A DNA stretch of 9,630 bases, from the NCBI GenBank assembly GCA_003695045.1, contig RFJB01000050.1, forward strand, positions 1-9,630, in the 5' to 3' direction. Positions 6,724-9,630 of this stretch are shown piece after piece (position 1 is the first letter of the stretch; every line of letters starts with the position of its first letter). A program made the position numbers and the translations under genes. The DNA comes from Candidatus Woesearchaeota archaeon (GTDB lineage: Archaea > Nanobdellota > Nanobdellia > Woesearchaeales > J091). The notes under the pieces were generated by a model. That model saw nothing but the letters and a program-made list of their open reading frames with translations. It was not told the origin of the DNA and searched no databases.

Positions 6724-7229
6724 TGAAAAAGGGCGTCCAAGAACTGCATGAGAAACTCAGAGGGAGCAGTATATTCAAGGAATGGAAAGACAAAAACAAG
6801 AATGCTTTTCTTGCGAATGTGTTCAGTTCTTTTGAGAAGGAGGACGATTATGATATTCACTTCGGATTTTACACCGAGAGTGACGACCTGCTGACGCCTT
6901 TCGTGATAGACGGAAAAGGAAATGTCACCCAAAGTAAGGCAGACAAGGTTTTCAGGCATCCCGAAAGCATTATAGAAGAAGTGGAGATTGACAGGGTGAA
7001 GATTGAGCCGCACGAAGCCCTGAAAAGTGCAAGAAACGACGTAAAAAGCAAGAAGCCCACTTTTAACGAAACAAAAGCGATAGGAATTCTGCAAAAAAAG
7101 AACAACACGCACCAGTGGAACATAACATTAGTCGGACAGAACATGGACATATTCAACATAAAGATTAACGCGGAAGACGGGAAGATAATATCTTCCAGCG
7201 AGGTAAAGCTTTTCGAGCAACTGAAGTAG
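6723..7229 (+). CDS. unrecognised soluble protein, possible PepSY-like fold
   Basis: This 168-residue protein has no signal peptide or membrane helix. The C-terminal part (about 94-168) has the pattern of a PepSY-type unit: EALKSAR near its start, then alternating strands WNITLVG and IFNIKINA followed by EDGKI, like the DxxTGxV end of PepSY repeats. An earlier segment (about 45-75, FVIDGKGNVTQ) may be a degenerate copy of the same strand-turn element. PepSY-like domains often bind or inhibit proteases, but many archaeal copies are uncharacterised. The gene is third in the phosphoesterase operon, starting at the ATG that overlaps the previous stop. A hairpin follows one base after its stop codon. 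The fold call is tentative; the reading frame is secure from operon overlap and composition. Confidence 0.5.
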   Translation: MKKGVQELHEKLRGSSIFKEWKDKNKNAFLANVFSSFEKEDDYDIHFGFYTESDDLLTPFVIDGKGNVTQSKADKVFRHPESIIEEVEIDRVKIEPHEALKSARNDVKSKKPTFNETKAIGILQKKNNTHQWNITLVGQNMDIFNIKINAEDGKIISSSEVKLFEQLK

Positions 7230-7258
7230 AACCCTGGTTTCCTGTGGAAAACAGGGTT
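7230..7258 (+). terminator. strong hairpin right after the operon stop codon
   Basis: AACCCTG (7230-7236) pairs perfectly with CAGGGTT (7252-7258). After one G/A mismatch, TTTCC (7238-7242) pairs with GGAAA (7246-7250) around a three-base TGT loop. A pyrimidine-rich stretch (TTCTTTCTTAG, 7285-7295) follows about 25 bases later. Together these probably mark or protect the 3' end of the three-gene message. Confidence 0.5.
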
Positions 7259-7344
7259 TGCGGCAAAACCGTTCTCAAGCAATGTTCTTTCTTAGATTTA
7301 TCGTAATAGTTGTTTCATAGAGTATATGTTGCAAACCAGCATTG

Positions 7345-7355
7345 CTTAAATATAA
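7345..7355 (+). promoter_or_regulatory. TATA box of the putative RNA gene
   Basis: The element CTTAAATATAA matches the other TATA boxes in the window and predicts a transcription start near 7373. No credible start codon lies there, unlike at the other promoters, so the product is probably RNA or a long leader. The element is near-symmetric (GCTTAAATATAAGC), so it could also work on the - strand. Confidence 0.5.
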
Positions 7356-7372
7356 GCTTCTTCAACAGAGAG

Positions 7373-7581
7373 GATATAGGGTGGGTAACACGTGCTGCGA
7401 TGCCAGCAGCACCTGAAAACAGACGCGCAAGGAAAAACACGATGCGGACACCCAGCCCTAACGGCTGAAGACCGCAAAAAAACAGAGATTCCAGGGACTA
7501 AAGCATTACCCTTGAATCCATCCCAGAGTATGACCGGTGTCACCCCCACAAACCTTTTGACGCTAATTTTCTCTGGGATGG
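7373..7581 (+). ncRNA. putative structured RNA (independent ncRNA or long leader of the dUTPase gene)
   Basis: A TATA box precedes a 240-base stretch without a credible gene. Four hairpins can form one after another. GTGCTGC (7392-7398) pairs with GCAGCAC (7406-7412). TGCGG (7443-7447) pairs with CCGCA (7472-7476), enclosing CAGCC (7453-7457) with GGCTG (7463-7467). GATTC and AGGG (7487-7496) pair with CCCT and GAATC (7509-7518). CATCCCAGAG (7519-7528, sequence shown from 7519 as CATCCCAGAG) pairs with CTCTGGGATG (7571-7580), with TGAC-CGGT-GTCA (7531-7542) inside. An alternative long-range helix, GTGGG (7381-7385) with CCCAC (7545-7549) plus ACAC with GTGT, would cross the last stem. The signature sequences of RNase P, SRP and 5S RNA are not seen. 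The 3' end may lie in the T tracts near 7555-7570. Codon-like frames here (7392-7628 +, 7346-7675 -) have unlike composition. The class is unknown. Confidence 0.4.
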
Positions 7582-7586
7582 TTCCT

Positions 7587-7595
7587 TCTTTAACC
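7587..7595 (+). promoter_or_regulatory. possible TATA box for the dUTPase gene
   Basis: TCTTTAACC has its TTTAA core at 7589-7593, centred 25 bases before the ATG at 7616, the spacing seen at other genes here. It is weaker than the others and lies within a small hairpin-forming stretch (TGGTT 7579-7583 with AACCA 7592-7596). If it is not used, the dUTPase would be read from the 7345 promoter with a 240-base structured leader. Confidence 0.35.
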
Positions 7596-7615
7596 AGGAA
7601 CAGAGGCAGACAAAG

Positions 7616-8068
7616 ATGCTCAAAGTAAAAGTTCAGAAGATAAGACCTGACGCAATCGTTCCCTACTACGCTCACAAAGGAGATTCAGGGGTTGATCTTT
7701 TCGCCAACGAAACAAAAGAAATAAAGCCGGGGGAGAGAACCCTTATTTCTACTGGAATAAAGATTGCCGTGCCGGAGGGCTACGAAGCACAGGTAAGGCC
7801 CAAATCGGGGCTTGCACTAAAGCACGGCATAACAGTTCTCAACACTCCCGGAACGGTGGATTCAGGATACCGCGGAGAAGTAGGAGTGATAGTCATAAAT
7901 CTGGGAAACGAGAAATACCTCGTGGAGAAGGGCAAGAAGATTGCCCAGATGGTCTTCCAGAAAGTCGAAGAAGCGGAACTGGAAGAGGTAGAAGCACTGG
8001 ACGAAACAAGCCGAAACGAAGGCGGATTTGGAAGCACTGGACTGGAACACAAAGAGGGAAAAGATTAA
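7616..8068 (+). CDS. dut: dUTP diphosphatase (trimeric dUTPase)
   Basis: This 150-residue protein is full length for the homotrimeric family. It hydrolyses dUTP to dUMP and diphosphate, keeping uracil out of DNA and supplying dUMP for thymidylate. All five conserved motifs are present: GDSGVDLFA (I, about 22-30), RPKSGLA (II, 61-67), GTVDSGYRGEV (III, with the catalytic Asp and the Tyr that stacks on uracil), KGKKIAQMVF (IV), and RNEGGFGSTG (V, about 133-142), whose Arg and Gly-rich loop close over the phosphates. The Tyr in motif III argues for dUTPase over dCTP deaminase, as does the overall length. The protein ends in a short charged tail. ATG 7616 is the natural start, as the protein begins at the first strand of the fold. 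The next gene may also touch deoxynucleotide supply. Confidence 0.95.
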   Translation: MLKVKVQKIRPDAIVPYYAHKGDSGVDLFANETKEIKPGERTLISTGIKIAVPEGYEAQVRPKSGLALKHGITVLNTPGTVDSGYRGEVGVIVINLGNEKYLVEKGKKIAQMVFQKVEEAELEEVEALDETSRNEGGFGSTGLEHKEGKD

Positions 8069-8168
8069 TAAAAGGGGTGAGAGTATCGACATAAGCTACA
8101 ACGCAATAAAGCACAACAAAACCCTGGCAGAGTTCATCCCTTCATCAAGCGAGGAGGATGATGAATGA
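8028..8168 (+). CDS. possible small acidic ORF overlapping the dUTPase end
   Basis: A frame different from the dUTPase runs to TGA at 8166-8168 and ends in an acidic PSSSEEDDE tail. The part after the dUTPase stop (about 33 codons, including SYNAIKHNKTLAEF) reads like natural protein and uses codons typical of the window. No ATG or GTG opens it; the only candidate is TTG 8028, inside the dUTPase gene, giving 46 residues. A TATA-like TTAATAAAA at 8065-8073 would place transcription downstream of that start. It may be a real small protein with an odd start, a remnant, or part of a gene broken by a frameshift. It is in the same frame as the following radical-SAM-like gene, separated by this single TGA. 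Confidence 0.2.
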   Translation: MEALDWNTKREKINKRGESIDISYNAIKHNKTLAEFIPSSSEEDDE

Positions 8169-8189
8169 GCCGGGCAAGAAGTGTTCCAA

Positions 8190-8984
8190 ATGCTCGCATA
8201 CCTGAAAGGCGCGTTTCCCTTAATCAATGACCCGCTCAGGCCAGATGCGAGCATATTGATATTCTTCTGCGGGTCCGACTTCAAGTTGAGGCACATCCCG
8301 CATTCCGAGTGCCTGGAATTCAAAGAGGAGTTCGTGAACGACATCAGGGATTTCAGGAGTTACATAGACATATTCGTGAAAAGCGGCAGATATGTCATAA
8401 TCGGCGGCGGAGAACCGCTGCTTCAGAGAGCGCCGCTTGTTTATCTCGCCAGTTATGCAAAACAGCAGGGCGCCAAGCTGGAGATTGAAACAAACGGGTC
8501 CAGACCCGCCGTGCTCAAAAGCGTTCTCAAAAGCGGCCTTGCTGACAGGGTCACGCTCTTAATGCACGCTCCGCTGGTTCCGGAAAAATTCCAGAAAGTA
8601 ACCCAGGCCGGCACTTTCTTTAAACCGGTGGACGAGATAATTTCAAACGTGAGAACAAGCATCAACATTTTGAAAGAACATGCCGAGCAGACAGAGGTCA
8701 TCATAAGAACAACGGTCGTTCCCGCTTTGATGTACAAAAAAGAAGACCTGTTCGAAATTGCAGAGGAAATAAAAGACGTGCGCGCAGTATGGGAGCTTGT
8801 AAGGTACAGCCCGGAAGGAGTAACAGACAAACACTATGCAGGCATAAATCCGCCTTCAGAAGATTTTCTGAAAAGGTTAAAGGAGGAATGTATCAAGAAG
8901 CACCCGCAGCTGTTGATAACAACAAGCGACCCTAGAAGCCCATTTTCCACAGAAGACGCTTATGGAATGGATAATTGGAATTGA
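8190..8984 (+). CDS. radical-SAM-fold protein of the NrdG/PFL-activase type lacking the cluster cysteines
   Basis: This 264-residue protein follows the plan of anaerobic ribonucleotide reductase or pyruvate-formate-lyase activases. It has a short N-terminus leading to a first strand (ILIFFCG, 22-28), the GGGEP SAM-binding motif (72-76), IETNG (99-103), and the late segment IIRTTVVPAL (171-180) typical of these activases. At the place of the CX3CX2C iron-sulfur motif it reads GSDFKLRHIPHSE (28-40). Thus S29, L33 and I36 stand where three cysteines should be, with spacing kept and no gap. It should not bind the 4Fe-4S cluster or make the 5'-deoxyadenosyl radical in the usual way. It may be a SAM-binding or structural pseudoenzyme. 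ATG 8190 fits the family start; GTG 8181 is an alternative. The dUTPase upstream hints at deoxynucleotide metabolism. Confidence 0.65.
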   Translation: MLAYLKGAFPLINDPLRPDASILIFFCGSDFKLRHIPHSECLEFKEEFVNDIRDFRSYIDIFVKSGRYVIIGGGEPLLQRAPLVYLASYAKQQGAKLEIETNGSRPAVLKSVLKSGLADRVTLLMHAPLVPEKFQKVTQAGTFFKPVDEIISNVRTSINILKEHAEQTEVIIRTTVVPALMYKKEDLFEIAEEIKDVRAVWELVRYSPEGVTDKHYAGINPPSEDFLKRLKEECIKKHPQLLITTSDPRSPFSTEDAYGMDNWN

Positions 8985-9630
8985 GATACACCACTTTAAC
9001 AGCGTCGGATGACGTTTTCCGAAGCGGCTCTCCGGGAGGAGCGAGATAAGTCAGGGGAGAGAAATCCTCCCAGAGATTGTTCTGAAGAGCGTATTGTTCT
9101 ATCAGGTGAAGTTTGTTTTCCTCCGTGACGATTAGACCCTGGTCAGCCATCTTTTGGTATTCGTCTTCGGAAATGCCGAGAAACCTGTTGGCAAGAATAT
9201 GATCAAGAGAAATTTCGTTTGAACGGCCGTTTCCAAGATGGGACAAATCATCGCGAAAATAGTCGTTGTTCTCAAGAATCATCTTCACATACTGCTCATC
9301 GTTGCGCGTTACAAGGTGTGTCACCGAATGTTTCTGGTTTCGCTCGAACATGAGCCGGTCAATCGTTTCCAGATAAGAATCGCTTATGGAAAACCTGTCA
9401 GAAGCTGCCTTTTTTACAATTTCAACAGGCATGTCGTGGAGAGAGTGCCATACATAGGTAAGGTCCTTGGAGTTCACATATCGGGAGAGGTCCAGTGCAG
9501 ACATAAACAGAGATTCGATATCAGCCGTTCGAAGGAAGAATGGAGCAGAGTGCCTGGCAAGAACAAAGATAGAATGCTGGTCCAGAAGGGCGTCATCAAG
9601 GTCTGTAAAGTAAACTGGATAATTCCGAGA
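8932..9630 (-). CDS. divergent HAD-like protein (partial, runs off the window)
   Basis: The frame is open from the window edge to TAG at 8932-8934, giving 232 visible residues; the true start lies beyond 9630. Near the N-terminus YFTDLDDALLD matches HAD phosphatase motif I (DxDxT), with the nucleophile Asp encoded at 9601-9603, but Ala replaces the usual Thr. THLVTRND further on would be motif II. EENKLHLIEQ could supply the motif III Lys. The acidic GDxxxD of motif IV is not visible; APPGEP stands near its place. The region between motifs I and II is long and helical, like a C1 cap. An internal Met at 9504 is the first Met in the visible part and is unlikely to be the start, because motif I precedes it. 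No membrane helix is seen. The HAD call is moderate and the enzyme activity doubtful. The last 53 bases overlap the opposite radical-SAM-like gene. Confidence 0.5.
   Translation of the reverse strand, partial: SRNYPVYFTDLDDALLDQHSIFVLARHSAPFFLRTADIESLFMSALDLSRYVNSKDLTYVWHSLHDMPVEIVKKAASDRFSISDSYLETIDRLMFERNQKHSVTHLVTRNDEQYVKMILENNDYFRDDLSHLGNGRSNEISLDHILANRFLGISEDEYQKMADQGLIVTEENKLHLIEQYALQNNLWEDFSPLTYLAPPGEPLRKTSSDAVKVVYLNSNYPFHKRLLWKMGF

Noticed and set aside
7230..7345. tRNA gene in the gap after 7229
   Set aside because: A GTTCTCAAGC segment recalls a T loop, but no 7-base acceptor stem or anticodon arm can be placed around it.
7373..7581. RNase P RNA, SRP RNA, 5S RNA or box C/D guide RNA
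   Set aside because: The RNase P GAGGAAAGTCC and ACAGAA core, the SRP GGAAG/AGCAGC domain and the 5S consensus were not found. One CTGA exists (7465-7468) but no paired RTGATGA box. H/ACA guides remain possible, as ACA triplets follow some hairpins, but no clear pocket or kink-turn was seen.
7346..7675. 109-codon - strand frame and the 7392-7628 + strand frame in the structured region
   Set aside because: Both cross into the dUTPase start. Their codon use and amino acid make-up differ from the confirmed genes, with few acidic residues. The strong hairpins explain the region better.
8165..8230. Gene starting at ATG 8165 with a well-placed GAGGAGG
   Set aside because: The frame stops after 21 codons with an Arg/Ser/Val-rich peptide unlike natural proteins. 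GAGGAGGATGATGAATG is explained as acidic codons of the overlapping frame.
1..9630. CRISPR array, insertion sequence, integrase or prophage genes
   Set aside because: No regularly spaced direct repeats, terminal inverted repeats with a transposase, or recombinase motifs were seen on either strand.

Overview
This window reads as part of an archaeal chromosome, probably an uncultured lineage; a DPANN-type genome is plausible but not proven. The evidence is the promoters. Most starts lie 25 to 30 bases after an AT-rich TATA element, with little or no leader, so the mRNAs look leaderless. Other support is oligo-T stretches after genes, heavy use of AGA/AGG and ATA codons, and ORFs packed with short gaps or overlaps. 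No tRNA, rRNA, CRISPR array, insertion sequence or integrase was seen.

Region 1 (1-389) holds the charged tail of an upstream gene, a T-rich terminator and a small zinc-ribbon protein. Region 2 (509-4436, + strand) has four genes that look functionally linked: a membrane-anchored coiled-coil protein with a transglutaminase-like Cys/His domain; a two-helix membrane protein with a basic tail; a MoxR/Mg-chelatase-I-like AAA+ ATPase with a four-cysteine insert; and a von Willebrand A (VWA) protein with a DUF58-like motif just before its MIDAS domain. The ATPase and VWA genes overlap by 11 bases. The set resembles bacterial MoxR-DUF58-transglutaminase loci and may be an archaeal version acting at the cell envelope.

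Region 3 (4449-5732, - strand) is a major facilitator transporter, convergent with region 2. It shares a short divergent promoter region with region 4 (5822-7229, + strand), a tightly coupled operon of a metallophosphoesterase, a small two-helix membrane protein and a possible PepSY-like protein. A strong hairpin follows at once.

Region 4 is followed by a 386-base stretch without a convincing gene (7230-7615). It has its own TATA box and a series of perfect or near-perfect hairpins, which suggests a structured non-coding RNA or a long structured leader of the next gene. I could not match it to a known RNA class.

Region 5 (7616-8984, + strand) has a complete trimeric-type dUTPase, a confusing 120-base junction with several overlapping short frames, and a protein shaped like an anaerobic ribonucleotide reductase activase (radical SAM). 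In the latter all three cluster-binding cysteines are replaced at exact CX3CX2C spacing. A convergent, divergent HAD-like gene on the - strand (8932-9630, running off the window) overlaps its 3' end by 53 bases.
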